From positions 1-64,000 of the forward strand of contig CBDEFR010000002.1 of assembly GCA_965237505.1 (NCBI GenBank): DNA of 64,000 bases. Direction: 5' to 3'. The notes below the pieces were generated by a model, which ran no database searches, was not told where the DNA came from, and was given only the letters and a program-made list of their open reading frames with translations. A program made the translations under genes and the position numbers. The DNA is from NVTR01 sp965237505. GTDB taxonomy: Bacteria; Pseudomonadota; Alphaproteobacteria; Rhodobacterales; Rhodobacteraceae. This document shows positions 32,424 to 41,365 of this stretch, one piece after another (the first letter of the stretch is position 1; every line of letters starts with the position of its first letter).

Positions 32424-33340
32424 TCGCCGAGATTGTCCCGTTTGCCGAATGCGACGTGCTGTTGAACTGGCTGGCACTGACTGAGGCGCTTGAAGCCGGC
32501 CACCGATTGCCACGGGCTAAGATCACCGATTCACTTCTGTCGCGGGATTCCGATACGCTGCTGTCGCGTTGCGCCTGGATTGATGGGTTGGGCATCGCGG
32601 TAAAATCGGCCACGATTTTTCCGGAAAATGCCCAGGCTGGCATGCCCAAGATCAACGGTGGCGTGAGCCTTTATTCCGACGCCGACGGAACACTTGAGGC
32701 GGTGATAGATTTTCATCTTGTGACCAAATGGAAAACCGCCGCCGACAGCCTGCTGGCGGCAAGAAAGCTCGCGCGACATGACGCCCAAGACATCCTGATT
32801 GTTGGCGCTGGAACCGTGGCGCGGTCGCTGTTGCAGGCCTATGGCTCGATCTACCCGCAGGCGCGGTTTTCGGTCTGGAGCCGGACCGCAAAATCGGCTG
32901 AAGCGCTGGCCGCCGCCTGCCCAGGGCTGAACGTGATAGGTGATCTGGAATCCGCTGTTCGGGGCGCCGATATCGTCACCTGCGTCACCATGACCCGAGA
33001 GCCGCTGATCCACGGCAACTGGCTTCATCCGGGCCAGCACGTTGACTTGATTGGAGCGTACCGTTCGGACATGCGGGAAGCGGATGACGAGGCGCTGCGC
33101 CGGGCCCGGATATTCGTTGACAGCCGCGAGACGACACTGGTCCATATTGGTGAGTTGATGACGCCGCTGGAGTCCGGCGCGATTTCGAAAAAGTCTATTA
33201 TTGCAGACTATTACGATCTGGCCTCTGGCGACTTCAACCGAACCTCGGACGATGAGATTACCTTGTTCAAGAACGGTGGCGGTGCGCATCTGGACCTGAT
33301 GACCAGTCGTTATATTCTGCAAGCCTGGAGAGCGAGATGA
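32420..33340 (+). CDS. Ornithine cyclodeaminase / mu-crystallin family protein
   Basis: A 306-residue NAD(P)-dependent enzyme. The Rossmann motif ILIVGAGTVARSLLQAY is in the middle, preceded by the family's substrate-binding Lys region (GIAVKSATIFPEN, MPKINGGVSLYSDADG) and followed by DIVTCVTMTREPLI and HVDLIGAYRSDMRE. The family includes ornithine cyclodeaminase, alanine dehydrogenase and ketimine reductases, so the substrate is open. The GTG at 32420 overlaps the HAD stop and gives the expected N-terminus. It overlaps the next gene by four bases (ATGA). Confidence 0.9.
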   Translation: MIAEIVPFAECDVLLNWLALTEALEAGHRLPRAKITDSLLSRDSDTLLSRCAWIDGLGIAVKSATIFPENAQAGMPKINGGVSLYSDADGTLEAVIDFHLVTKWKTAADSLLAARKLARHDAQDILIVGAGTVARSLLQAYGSIYPQARFSVWSRTAKSAEALAAACPGLNVIGDLESAVRGADIVTCVTMTREPLIHGNWLHPGQHVDLIGAYRSDMREADDEALRRARIFVDSRETTLVHIGELMTPLESGAISKKSIIADYYDLASGDFNRTSDDEITLFKNGGGAHLDLMTSRYILQAWRAR

Positions 33341-34128
33341 TCAGTGAAAAGGAAATTCAGGCATTTCAGGATGATGGAGCGGTTGTCGTGCGGGGGGTGT
33401 TCGCGGACTGGGTCGACGTGATGGCGGCTGGGGTTGAGCGCAATTTGGCTGAACCCGGCCCCTATGGCAGTGAAAACGCGGTGAGTGAGGGGCGGTTTTT
33501 CGACGACTACTGCAACTGGCAGCGGATCGATGAATTTGAGCAAGTCATTCGCCACAGCCCGGCGGCGGAACTGGCGGCGAAAACGATGCGATCGAATTCG
33601 GCGCAGATTTTCCATGATCATGTGCTGGTCAAGGAACCCGGCACACCCAAGCCGACGCCCTGGCACCAGGACAGTCCGTATTATTTTGTTGAGGGTGAAC
33701 AAACGGTTAGCCTGTGGATCCCGCTTGATCCGGTGCGCGATGCAAGCCTGCGTCTGATCGCCGGATCGCACAAGTGGAAGCGCAAGGTCAGGCCCGTCAG
33801 CTGGGCCGATGACAGCGATTTTTACGACGCTGATCAGGACTGGCAGCCGGTGCCAGACCCGGATGCAAACCCGAATGAAAACAAGGTGTTGGAATGGGCA
33901 ATGGAACCTGGCGATGTGGTTTTGTTCGACTATCGCACGGTGCATGGCGCGCGTGGCAACATGTCAACCACGCGACGCCGGGCGCTGTCACTCAGATGGC
34001 TGGGCGATGACGCACGTTACGTTGAGCGTCCGGGGCGAACCTCGCCGCCGTTTCCGGGGCATGGAATGTTGGCTGGGCAGCGGCTGCGTAAGGACTGGTT
34101 TCCGGTGATTTGGCCACAAAACGGGTGA
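33337..34128 (+). CDS. Phytanoyl-CoA dioxygenase (PhyH) family protein
   Basis: A 263-residue non-haem Fe(II)/2-oxoglutarate oxygenase. The iron ligands are His110 and Asp112 (WHQDSPYY) and His203 (TVHGARGN), with Arg214/215 positioned for 2-oxoglutarate. The protein has no transmembrane segment. Known members hydroxylate free amino acids, ectoine, or small lipids. It overlaps the cyclodeaminase-like gene, so the two enzymes probably act on the same compound. It lacks the FxWHSDFETWH-type motif of ectoine hydroxylase and is therefore not EctD. Confidence 0.9.
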   Translation: MISEKEIQAFQDDGAVVVRGVFADWVDVMAAGVERNLAEPGPYGSENAVSEGRFFDDYCNWQRIDEFEQVIRHSPAAELAAKTMRSNSAQIFHDHVLVKEPGTPKPTPWHQDSPYYFVEGEQTVSLWIPLDPVRDASLRLIAGSHKWKRKVRPVSWADDSDFYDADQDWQPVPDPDANPNENKVLEWAMEPGDVVLFDYRTVHGARGNMSTTRRRALSLRWLGDDARYVERPGRTSPPFPGHGMLAGQRLRKDWFPVIWPQNG

Positions 34129-34131
34129 GTT

Positions 34132-34180
34132 CTTTAAAGTCTTTAAAGGTCTCGGTCCGGCAACTTTAAAGTCTTTAAAG
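34132..34180. repeat. Two exact CTTTAAAGTCTTTAAAG repeats
   Basis: The 17-base sequence occurs at 34132-34148 and again at 34164-34180, 32 bases apart, in the gap after the PhyH gene. Each repeat contains two CTTTAAAG palindromes. Related motifs occur near 19700. The rest of the 295-base gap (34129-34423) holds no gene I can support. Confidence 0.6.
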
Positions 34181-34423
34181 AGGGGAATTTGGGATTTTTG
34201 GTCACTGATTCTGACCTAATTGCGCATATTCGGGTGGCCCGGTTTGGGTGTCTACGACGCGCGGACCGAATTCCGGCCAGCGGGTTTTGTGGTGATCGCT
34301 TTTGCGGCCTCAGAGGATTCGCGGGCGGCTATCGCGGCCCGGCGGCGGCAATGGCGCGGCGCGGCGTGGCATGGGCCGCATTGATGGCTTTTCTTCCGGC
34401 AAGTCTTGGGATTATCTGCCGCA

Positions 34424-35509
34424 ATGGGCAAGACGGTTCAGCAGGTATATTCGCGCGCTGTGAAACTGGGGGATTTGACAGTGGACCCGGCGCAAAAAGC
34501 TGTTCTGCCGATCCTGGAAGATATGCGGGCCAGATTGGTGGCGCCGCAAAGACGCGGGCTGCGCGGATTATTTGCGAAAGACCAAGAGTTGTCCCGCGGC
34601 CTTTACCTTTGGGGCGGCGTCGGGCGTGGAAAATCCATGTTGATGGACCTGTTTGTGGGCGCAGTGCAGGTCCCCAAGCGGCGGGTCCATTTCCATGCCT
34701 TCATGCAGGAAATTCACGCCGGGATGCACGAAGTGCGGAAAACTGAGGTTGACGATGCCCTGAAGCCGGTTGCTGAAGCGGTGGCGGCGCAGGTTCGGCT
34801 GCTGGCATTTGACGAATTGCAGATCAACGACATCACAGACGCGATGATCGTGGGGCGCTTGTTTGAGCACTTGTTGCGGGCTGGCGTGATTATTGTGACC
34901 ACGTCGAACCGGGCGCCGGACGATCTTTATCAGAATGGCTTGAACCGCCAGTTGTTCCTGCCGTTCATTGACATGCTGAAGGTGCGGATGGTGGTGCACG
35001 AACTTGCATCGCCTACCGACTATCGGCAAGACAAACTGGCCGGCGCAACAGTGTATTTTTCACCCGCCGACGCTGCGGCGCATCGGGCCATCGAGCGGTT
35101 GTGGAACGAGTTGAGCGGTGGTGTCGGCGAACCGTTGATCCTGACCGTCAAAGGGCGCGAGGTGATGCTGCCGGCGTTTCGCAACGGTGTGGCGCGGGCG
35201 ACGTTCTGGGACCTGTGCGGCAATCCGCTGGGGCCCGCGGATTATCTGGCATTGGCCGAATTCATTCGGGTTCTGATCCTTGAGAACGTGCCGTGCCTGA
35301 GCCGGTCCAATTACAACGAGGCAAAGCGTTTTGTGACGCTTATTGACGCACTTTACGAGGCCAAGGTGCGTCTAGTGATGAGCGCGGCGGAAGTGCCCGA
35401 ACGCCTGTATCTGGAGGGTGCCGGAGCATTTGAGTTTGAGCGCACTGCGTCGCGATTGCGCGAAATGCAAAGTGCGGGCTGGGGGACGCCGGGCGAAAAG
35501 TCTTGGTGA
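34424..35509 (+). CDS. zapE: Cell division protein ZapE (AFG1-like ATPase)
   Basis: A 361-residue AFG1-family AAA+ ATPase. Walker A is at about residues 64-71 (GGVGRGKS) and Walker B is LLAFDEL near residue 132, followed by the typical ITDAMIVGRLFEHLL and TTSNRAPDDLYQNGLNR. ZapE associates with the division ring in E. coli. ATG 34424 was chosen over an upstream TTG because MGKTVQQVYSRAV gives the family N-terminus. It ends in a hairpin terminator shared with the convergent folC. Confidence 0.93.
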   Translation: MGKTVQQVYSRAVKLGDLTVDPAQKAVLPILEDMRARLVAPQRRGLRGLFAKDQELSRGLYLWGGVGRGKSMLMDLFVGAVQVPKRRVHFHAFMQEIHAGMHEVRKTEVDDALKPVAEAVAAQVRLLAFDELQINDITDAMIVGRLFEHLLRAGVIIVTTSNRAPDDLYQNGLNRQLFLPFIDMLKVRMVVHELASPTDYRQDKLAGATVYFSPADAAAHRAIERLWNELSGGVGEPLILTVKGREVMLPAFRNGVARATFWDLCGNPLGPADYLALAEFIRVLILENVPCLSRSNYNEAKRFVTLIDALYEAKVRLVMSAAEVPERLYLEGAGAFEFERTASRLREMQSAGWGTPGEKSW

Positions 35510-35520
35510 AGACTTTTGCG

Positions 35521-35541
35521 AAAAACTTTCAGAAAGTTTTT
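35521..35541. terminator. Bidirectional intrinsic terminator between zapE and folC
   Basis: AAAAACTTT-CAG-AAAGTTTTT, a perfect 9-base-pair stem with a three-base loop and a T-run on either strand, 12 bases after the zapE stop. The symmetric A/T arms allow it to end transcription from zapE and from the convergent folC-accD operon. Confidence 0.75.
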
Positions 35542-35609
35542 GGGGCTGTCTGCGCCCGCCGGGTCGTTGGCCGGGCTCCCCCGAGGATTTTCATGCAAGC
35601 ATGAGAATT

Positions 35610-36884
35610 CTAGGCGTTTTCCTGTAGGACCTGCCCGGCCAGATACAGCGAGCCACAAATCAGGATGCGGGCGTTTGGGGCGTTAGAAGCAATCGCGTGG
35701 ATCGCGGCTTTGATGTTTTTGGAGTGGTGAGCGCGAAATCCGATGCTTTTGGCCGCAGCGCAGGTGTCTTGGGCGCTGAGCGTTGCCGTTTCGCCGGGAA
35801 TTGAAACGGCGTGCAGGGTTTGGGCCATCTGCGACAGCGGCCGCAGGTAGCCTGCGACATCCTTGGTATTCAGCATGCCGCAGATCAGGTGCAATGGGCG
35901 CGATGGCAGGCGGGTGAGCGCCTCGGCTAGGGCCCGGCCCGCTGCCGGGTTGTGGCCACCATCCAGCCAAAGCTCCGCGTTTTGGGCGGCATCTGCCAGC
36001 GGGCCTGTGCGCAGCAGTTGCAGGCGCGCGGGCCATGTTGCGCCGGTGATGGCGGTCTGGCATGTGCTTTCGTTAAAACCAAGCGCCCGCAGGGCGGCGA
36101 TTGCAATGCCGGCGTTTTGCACCTGATGCGCGCCGATCAGGTTCGGCATCGGCAGATCAAGCAGGCCGGTGTCGTCCTGATACACCAGTCGTCCGCGCTC
36201 TTCGCCGACATGCCAGTGCTGGCCGTTTGCCAGAAGTGGGACGCTGAGGCGCGCGGCGCAGCTTTCAATGACCTCAAGCGCTGCATCCGGTTGCGCGCCG
36301 ACAATGCACGGAACACCGCGTTTCAGGATGCCGGCCTTTTCACCGGCGATCTCGGGCAAAGTCTCGCCCAGATAGTGCTGATGGTCGATCGAGACCGGCG
36401 TGATGATTGAAAGCTTTGGGCGTTCAATGACATTGGTGGCGTCGAGCCTGCCGCCAAGGCCGACCTCGAGCAGTGTGTAATCTGCCAGCGTTCGGGCGAA
36501 GGCCAGCAGGGCCGCGCAGGTGGTAATTTCGAAATAGGTGATGGATGTGTCACCGTTGGCGCGTTCGCATTCTTCGAGCACCCGGGTCAGGTGATCTTCG
36601 CAAATCAGCTTGCCGGCGATGCGGATGCGCTCATGAAATCGCGCCAGATGCGGTGATGTGTAGGCGTGGACGCTCTTTTGCGCAGCCTCCAGCCCGGCGC
36701 GGATCATCGCCAGGGTCGAGCCTTTGCCATTGGTTCCGGCGATATGGATCACCGGCGGCAGGGCGCGTTCGGGGTGATCGAGTGCTGTCAGAAGGCGCCA
36801 GACGCGGTCGAGCGACAGATCAATGATTTTGGGGTGCAGCGACATCATCCGTTCAAGGATGATGTCAGAGGCGGCTGGCGTCAC
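35610..36884 (-). CDS. folC: Bifunctional folylpolyglutamate / dihydrofolate synthase
   Basis: A 424-residue Mur-ligase-fold enzyme that adds glutamate to dihydropteroate and to folates. The P-loop is GTNGKGST at about residues 50-57, followed by YTSPHLARFHERIRI and the omega-loop. LLEVGLGGRLDATN and ITPVSIDHQHYLG are family signatures, and the C-terminal glutamate-binding domain contains LWLDGGHNPAAG. It starts inside the accD stop (four-base overlap), the usual alphaproteobacterial accD-folC arrangement. Confidence 0.95.
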   Translation of the reverse strand: MTPAASDIILERMMSLHPKIIDLSLDRVWRLLTALDHPERALPPVIHIAGTNGKGSTLAMIRAGLEAAQKSVHAYTSPHLARFHERIRIAGKLICEDHLTRVLEECERANGDTSITYFEITTCAALLAFARTLADYTLLEVGLGGRLDATNVIERPKLSIITPVSIDHQHYLGETLPEIAGEKAGILKRGVPCIVGAQPDAALEVIESCAARLSVPLLANGQHWHVGEERGRLVYQDDTGLLDLPMPNLIGAHQVQNAGIAIAALRALGFNESTCQTAITGATWPARLQLLRTGPLADAAQNAELWLDGGHNPAAGRALAEALTRLPSRPLHLICGMLNTKDVAGYLRPLSQMAQTLHAVSIPGETATLSAQDTCAAAKSIGFRAHHSKNIKAAIHAIASNAPNARILICGSLYLAGQVLQENA

Positions 36885-37813
36885 TTTTTAGCGCTCACTT
36901 TGGGCTTTTCTTCGGGTTTTTCGACTTCAGGCTCCGGCGCCGGAAGCGCGCCCTTCACCGCCGAGCTTTGACCGAGCAACATGCGGGTGATGATGATCAG
37001 TTCGGCGCGAATTTGGCTACGATGCGTGACCCGGTCCAGCATACCGTGGTCAAGCAAGTATTCGGCACGCTGAAACCCTTCGGGCAGTTGCTCGCCAATG
37101 GTTTGCTGGATCACCCGCGGCCCGGCAAAGCAGATCAGCGCATTGGGTTCGGCGATATGCACGTCACCAAGCATCGCGTAACTAGCGGTGGCACCGCCGG
37201 ATGTCGGGTGGGTCAGCACCACGATATAGGGCAGCCCAGCATCTTTCAGCATTTCCACGGCAACGGTGGTTCGCGGCATCTGCATCAGCGAAAGAATGCC
37301 CTCCTGCATCCGCGCACCACCGGCGGCAGAAAACAGGATCAGCGGGCGTTTCAGTTTAACCGCGTGGTTGGCGGCGGTCACGATGGCATTGCCGACATAC
37401 ATGCCCATCGAGCCGCCCATGAACGAAAAATCCTGCGCAACCGCCACAATCGGGGTGCGACCGATTTCGCCTTCGGCCACCAATATCGCCTCTTGCTCGC
37501 CGGTTGCTTTCTGCGCGGCTTTCATACGTTCGGAGTATTTCTTTTGATCGCGAAAGTTTAGCGGGTCGGCGATCGGCTTGGGCACCTTGAGTTCGACAAA
37601 ACTGCCATCGTCAAACAGCGATTTGAACCGGTCGCGTGGGGTCAGCAGCATATGGTGGTCGCAGCTGGCGCAGACATTCAGGTTTTCCGACAGCTCGCGA
37701 TGAAACAGCATAGTTCCGCATTCGGGGCACTTGGTCCACAGGTTATCGGGCACTTCGCGCCGCGAGAACAAAGAGTTGATCGTCGGGCGGACGTAATTGG
37801 AAATCCAGTTCAT
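36881..37813 (-). CDS. accD: Acetyl-CoA carboxylase carboxyltransferase subunit beta
   Basis: A 310-residue subunit of the carboxyltransferase that makes malonyl-CoA for fatty-acid synthesis. A four-cysteine zinc ribbon is at Cys29, Cys32, Cys48 and Cys51 (CPECG ... CASC). The crotonase-fold core shows GGSMGMYVGNAI, FSAAGGARMQEGILSLMQM and LTHPTSGGATASYAMLGD. A short Pro/Glu/Lys-rich tail follows. Co-transcribed with folC. Confidence 0.96.
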   Translation of the reverse strand: MNWISNYVRPTINSLFSRREVPDNLWTKCPECGTMLFHRELSENLNVCASCDHHMLLTPRDRFKSLFDDGSFVELKVPKPIADPLNFRDQKKYSERMKAAQKATGEQEAILVAEGEIGRTPIVAVAQDFSFMGGSMGMYVGNAIVTAANHAVKLKRPLILFSAAGGARMQEGILSLMQMPRTTVAVEMLKDAGLPYIVVLTHPTSGGATASYAMLGDVHIAEPNALICFAGPRVIQQTIGEQLPEGFQRAEYLLDHGMLDRVTHRSQIRAELIIITRMLLGQSSAVKGALPAPEPEVEKPEEKPKVSAKK

Positions 37814-37868
37814 GACCTAGCCTGCCAGTTGGTTTATTTCAGATAAGCTGGCCCGGACAGAAATGCAA

Positions 37869-38753
37869 TCAGCGCTGCAGCAGGCGGCGCAGGATCAGCC
37901 AGGCAAGCACCATCAGGGCCAGATCGCCGATGATCAGCGTCGGCAGGTAAGTTGTATCATCGGCCCCATACGGCGTCAGGTAAAGTGCCAGTCCGGGAAT
38001 GGTGCCGTCAACCGCAATGATCAGAATAGCGGCAAAATTGTTGGCAAAGTGAAACCCCCAGGAGGCCCCAATGCTGCCGGTTAACCGAGTCAGGTCAGTT
38101 GCGATCAGCCCGAAAGTGCCAGCCGCAGCGACAACCAGCCAGGCATTATCGCCAGTCGACTGCGGGCTATAGTGAACCAGTCCAAAGGCCAAGCTTGGCA
38201 GGATCATCCAGATCAGCGGCGATTTGAACCGCGCCGCCAGTTGCTGACTCAGATAGGAGCGGAACACCAGCTCTTCGGCGGCGGTCTGGACCAGAAGGCC
38301 CGTCACCGCGAGCGGAAGGAACGACAGCCACCGTTCAAAGCCAAGGTTAGGCACCGCGTCGAATTGAAACGACCAGACAAGCAACAGCGCGGCGACGATA
38401 ACCGTGACAATGCTTGCAGCGACAACGAAGTCGCGGATGACAGTGACAGCCGGGCCAAACAGGGATCTGACCGAACGTTTGTGAACTAGGCGCACAGCGA
38501 CCATTGGCGCCAGCGCCATGCCGATGAAACTGGCCAACAGCAGAAGCGCGCCAACAGGTGTGACGGCGGCGACCATTTCAACGGCCCAGCCGGACCAGGC
38601 CCGATTTCCGACACCAAGCCAGATCGCCACCAGGATGACGGTGACGCCGGCCAGATAAACCGCCGTCATGACAACAACGCCCAGGATCAGCCGCCAGATC
38701 TGAGCGCGGCGTCTGGCGGGCGCCACGAAGCGCCTGAAATGTTTGGTCATCAT
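37869..38753 (-). CDS. CPBP family intramembrane glutamic protease
   Basis: A 294-residue membrane protein with about eight hydrophobic segments and the CAAX/CPBP (ABI) domain in the C-terminal half. The signature glutamates are in AAEELVFRSYLSQQL; the following conserved histidines are in SLAFGLVHYSPQ and WGFHFANNF. The start is placed at MMTKHFRRFVAPARR, with no homology upstream. It is divergent from ilvD. Bacterial members process membrane or peptide substrates, mostly unknown. Confidence 0.87.
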   Translation of the reverse strand: MMTKHFRRFVAPARRRAQIWRLILGVVVMTAVYLAGVTVILVAIWLGVGNRAWSGWAVEMVAAVTPVGALLLLASFIGMALAPMVAVRLVHKRSVRSLFGPAVTVIRDFVVAASIVTVIVAALLLVWSFQFDAVPNLGFERWLSFLPLAVTGLLVQTAAEELVFRSYLSQQLAARFKSPLIWMILPSLAFGLVHYSPQSTGDNAWLVVAAAGTFGLIATDLTRLTGSIGASWGFHFANNFAAILIIAVDGTIPGLALYLTPYGADDTTYLPTLIIGDLALMVLAWLILRRLLQR

Positions 38754-38882
38754 GACGTGTGCCGGTCTGTTTTGACCATGAATACGGCCAAGCCGTGGGC
38801 GGAGCAATGATCGGCCGCACCCTTGTGAATTACACCTGCCCGCTCTATTGCGATCTGCAAACTCAGTTGCGGGGAAACGGCC

Positions 38883-40616
38883 ATGCTGAAAGCCAAATTC
38901 GACAAATCGAAACTGCCAAGCCGACATGTGACCGAAGGCCCCGAGCGGGCGCCGCACCGGTCTTATTTCTATGCAATGGGTCTGGGCGAGGACGAGATTG
39001 CGCAGCCATTTGTTGGCGTTGCGACCTGTTGGAACGAAGCGGCGCCGTGCAACATCTCGCTGAACCGTCAGGCACAGGCGGTGAAAATTGGCGTCAAAGC
39101 CGGATCCGGCACGCCGCGCGAATTTACCACAATCACGGTAACCGACGGGATTGCCATGGGCCATGAAGGCATGAAGTCATCGCTGGCCAGCCGGGACGCG
39201 ATTGCCGATACCGTGGAATTGACCATGCGTGGCCATTGTTATGACGCGATTGTCGGACTCGCGGGCTGCGATAAATCGCTTCCGGGAATGATGATGGCTA
39301 TGGTTCGCCTGAATGTTCCATCTGTCTTTATATATGGCGGCTCTATACTGCCGGGGCGCCTGGACGGAAAAGATGTAACGGTCCAGGACGTGTTTGAAGG
39401 CGTCGGCAAACTTCAGGCAGGCCAGATGTCCGAAGAGGCGTTGCGCACTCTGGAGCGCGTTGCCTGTCCGTCGGCAGGGGCCTGCGGTGGGCAGTTTACC
39501 GCCAACACAATGGCTTGTGTGTCAGAGGCAATCGGGCTGGCTTTGCCAAATTCGTCCGGTGCGCCAGCGCCCTATGAATCCCGCGACAAGTATGCCGAGG
39601 CTAGCGGCGAGGCGGTCATGCGCCTGTTGGAGCTGAACATCCGGGCGCGCGATATTGTGACCCGCAAGGCGCTTGAAAATGCGGCGCGGATCGTCGCCTG
39701 CACCGGCGGGTCGACCAATGCCGGGCTGCACCTGCCGGCGATCGCCCATGAGGCGGGGATAAATTTTGATCTGGACGATGTGTGCGAGATTTTCCGCGAC
39801 ACGCCGTATTTCGTCAGCCTGAAGCCGGGTGGTGATTATGTTGCCAAAGACCTTTTCGAGGCAGGCGGCGTCCCGGTGGTGATGAAAGAGCTTCGCAAGG
39901 CCGGGCTGATCCACGAAGACTGCGTGACAGCGACTGGTCGCTGTATCGGCGAAGAGCTTGATCTGGTGCAAAGAGACGCCGATGGCCGGGTGATCTATCC
40001 GGTTGAGACGCCGATCAGCCGAACCGGTGGTGTGGTCGGGCTGAAAGGCAATCTGGCGCCCGAAAGTGCAATTGTAAAAATCGCCGGCATGTCGGACGAA
40101 GAGATCGTGTTCACTGGACCGGCGCGGGTTTTTGAGTGCGAGGAAGACGCGTTCGAGGCGGTAAAGGCGCGCAGCTATAACGAAGGCGAAGTTCTGGTGA
40201 TCCGCAACGAAGGTCCCGCAGGGGGTCCTGGGATGCGCGAAATGCTGGCCACGACGGCGGCAATCTCCGGGCAGGGCATGGGCAAGAAGGTGGCGTTGAT
40301 TACCGACGGTCGTTTTTCTGGCGCCACGCGCGGCTTCTGCGTGGGCCACATCGGCCCTGAAGCGGCCTATGGCGGGCCGATCGCATTGTTGCGCGACGGC
40401 GATGTGATTACCATTGATGCGATCAACGGCGAGCTGTCGGTCGATCTGAGCGACGCCGAGCTTGCCGCGAGGAAAGCAGACTGGGCAGGCCCCCGTGAAA
40501 CCATCTATGGCAGCGGCGCGCTTTGGAAATATGCGCAGCTTGTGGGGGCCACCAAATTTGGCGCGGTCACCCATCCCGGCGGTAAGGCCGAGCGTCATGT
40601 TTACATGGAACTCTGA
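38883..40616 (+). CDS. ilvD: Dihydroxy-acid dehydratase
   Basis: A 577-residue Fe-S enzyme converting dihydroxyisovalerate and dihydroxymethylvalerate to the 2-oxo acids of valine and isoleucine. Cluster and Mg ligands are in VGLAGCDKSLPGMMMAM and CPSAGACGGQFTANTM. The C-terminus has the signature KVALITDGRFSGATRGFCVGHIGPEA. Intact. A lipoprotein gene starts 20 bases before its stop. Confidence 0.96.
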   Translation: MLKAKFDKSKLPSRHVTEGPERAPHRSYFYAMGLGEDEIAQPFVGVATCWNEAAPCNISLNRQAQAVKIGVKAGSGTPREFTTITVTDGIAMGHEGMKSSLASRDAIADTVELTMRGHCYDAIVGLAGCDKSLPGMMMAMVRLNVPSVFIYGGSILPGRLDGKDVTVQDVFEGVGKLQAGQMSEEALRTLERVACPSAGACGGQFTANTMACVSEAIGLALPNSSGAPAPYESRDKYAEASGEAVMRLLELNIRARDIVTRKALENAARIVACTGGSTNAGLHLPAIAHEAGINFDLDDVCEIFRDTPYFVSLKPGGDYVAKDLFEAGGVPVVMKELRKAGLIHEDCVTATGRCIGEELDLVQRDADGRVIYPVETPISRTGGVVGLKGNLAPESAIVKIAGMSDEEIVFTGPARVFECEEDAFEAVKARSYNEGEVLVIRNEGPAGGPGMREMLATTAAISGQGMGKKVALITDGRFSGATRGFCVGHIGPEAAYGGPIALLRDGDVITIDAINGELSVDLSDAELAARKADWAGPRETIYGSGALWKYAQLVGATKFGAVTHPGGKAERHVYMEL

Positions 40617-41310
40617 ATTGCTGCGGTTTCGGCGGGCATATCTGATTTGGACCATCGGTTTATTGGCCGCATGCGCGGGCGGGCCAGAGGTCGGCATGGG
40701 CGCATTCGGCTTTGCGCGTGCGCCCGACAGAATCGTGGTGGCAAGCAAAAGCATCGTCATCGCCGGGCCGCCCGGATATTGCGTTGACCGATCAGCCACG
40801 CGCGACGGCGCCGATGGCGTGTTTGTGCTGTTGGGCAGCTGTGCGTCGATTGAAAACAACGCCCGCGCTGCGGCGCCGCGCATTCCGGGCGTATTGACGG
40901 CATCCGTATCAAAGGCAAGCAGCGCCGACATCAGCGCGTCACTGGATGAATTGCAGGCGTTCTTTACCTCGACCGCGGGGCGGGCGGCGCTGGCACGCGA
41001 CGGGCAGGCGGGGTCGGTCAGGATACTGGCAACCAAGCGCAAGAACGGCGCGTTTTACCTTCACATGAGCGACGAAAGCGAAATTCGCGTCGCCAGTTTG
41101 GTCTCGGATTATTGGCGCGGGCTGTTTGATGTTCGTGGTCGCATTGTGACGGTGACTGTGACCGGTTTCAAAGACAGGCCGATGTCGAAGGCAGTTGGTT
41201 TTGCGACGCTGGATATGTTTGTGACCAGGATCAAGCGTGAGAGCCAGGCGCTGCTGGTTGATCTGAACCCCGGGGCTGATGTTGACGGACTGAACGAAAA
41301 TTTAGGATAA
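40597..41310 (+). CDS. Hypothetical lipoprotein overlapping ilvD
   Basis: A 237-residue protein with an N-terminal hydrophobic segment ending in a lipobox-like LLAAC (about residues 23-27), so it is probably an exported lipoprotein. The remainder has no motif I recognise; KNGAFYLHMSDESEIRVASLVSDYWRGLFDVRGRIVTVTVTGF suggests a beta-rich domain. ATG 40597 lies within the ilvD end, indicating translational coupling. Two alphaproteobacterial hypothetical genes follow on the same strand. Confidence 0.72.
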   Translation: MFTWNSELLRFRRAYLIWTIGLLAACAGGPEVGMGAFGFARAPDRIVVASKSIVIAGPPGYCVDRSATRDGADGVFVLLGSCASIENNARAAAPRIPGVLTASVSKASSADISASLDELQAFFTSTAGRAALARDGQAGSVRILATKRKNGAFYLHMSDESEIRVASLVSDYWRGLFDVRGRIVTVTVTGFKDRPMSKAVGFATLDMFVTRIKRESQALLVDLNPGADVDGLNENLG

Positions 41311-41365
41311 ATCCAATAAGACTGTTAACCGGGCAATGTGTTTGGCAAAATGACATGAGGCGGAT

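Noticed and set aside
33337..34128. Ectoine hydroxylase (EctD) for the PhyH protein.
   Set aside because: The EctD signature is absent and no ectABC genes are nearby; only the general PhyH iron and 2-oxoglutarate motifs are present.
34189..34746. Possible gene in the gap before zapE.
   Set aside because: It overlaps the conserved zapE start in another frame, has Arg/Gly/Cys-rich composition and no ribosome-binding site of note.
39522..41042. Long open frame (about 500 codons) on the minus strand across ilvD.
   Set aside because: It is antisense to the clearly conserved ilvD and lipoprotein genes, shows no motif, and is typical of long accidental frames opposite GC-rich genes.
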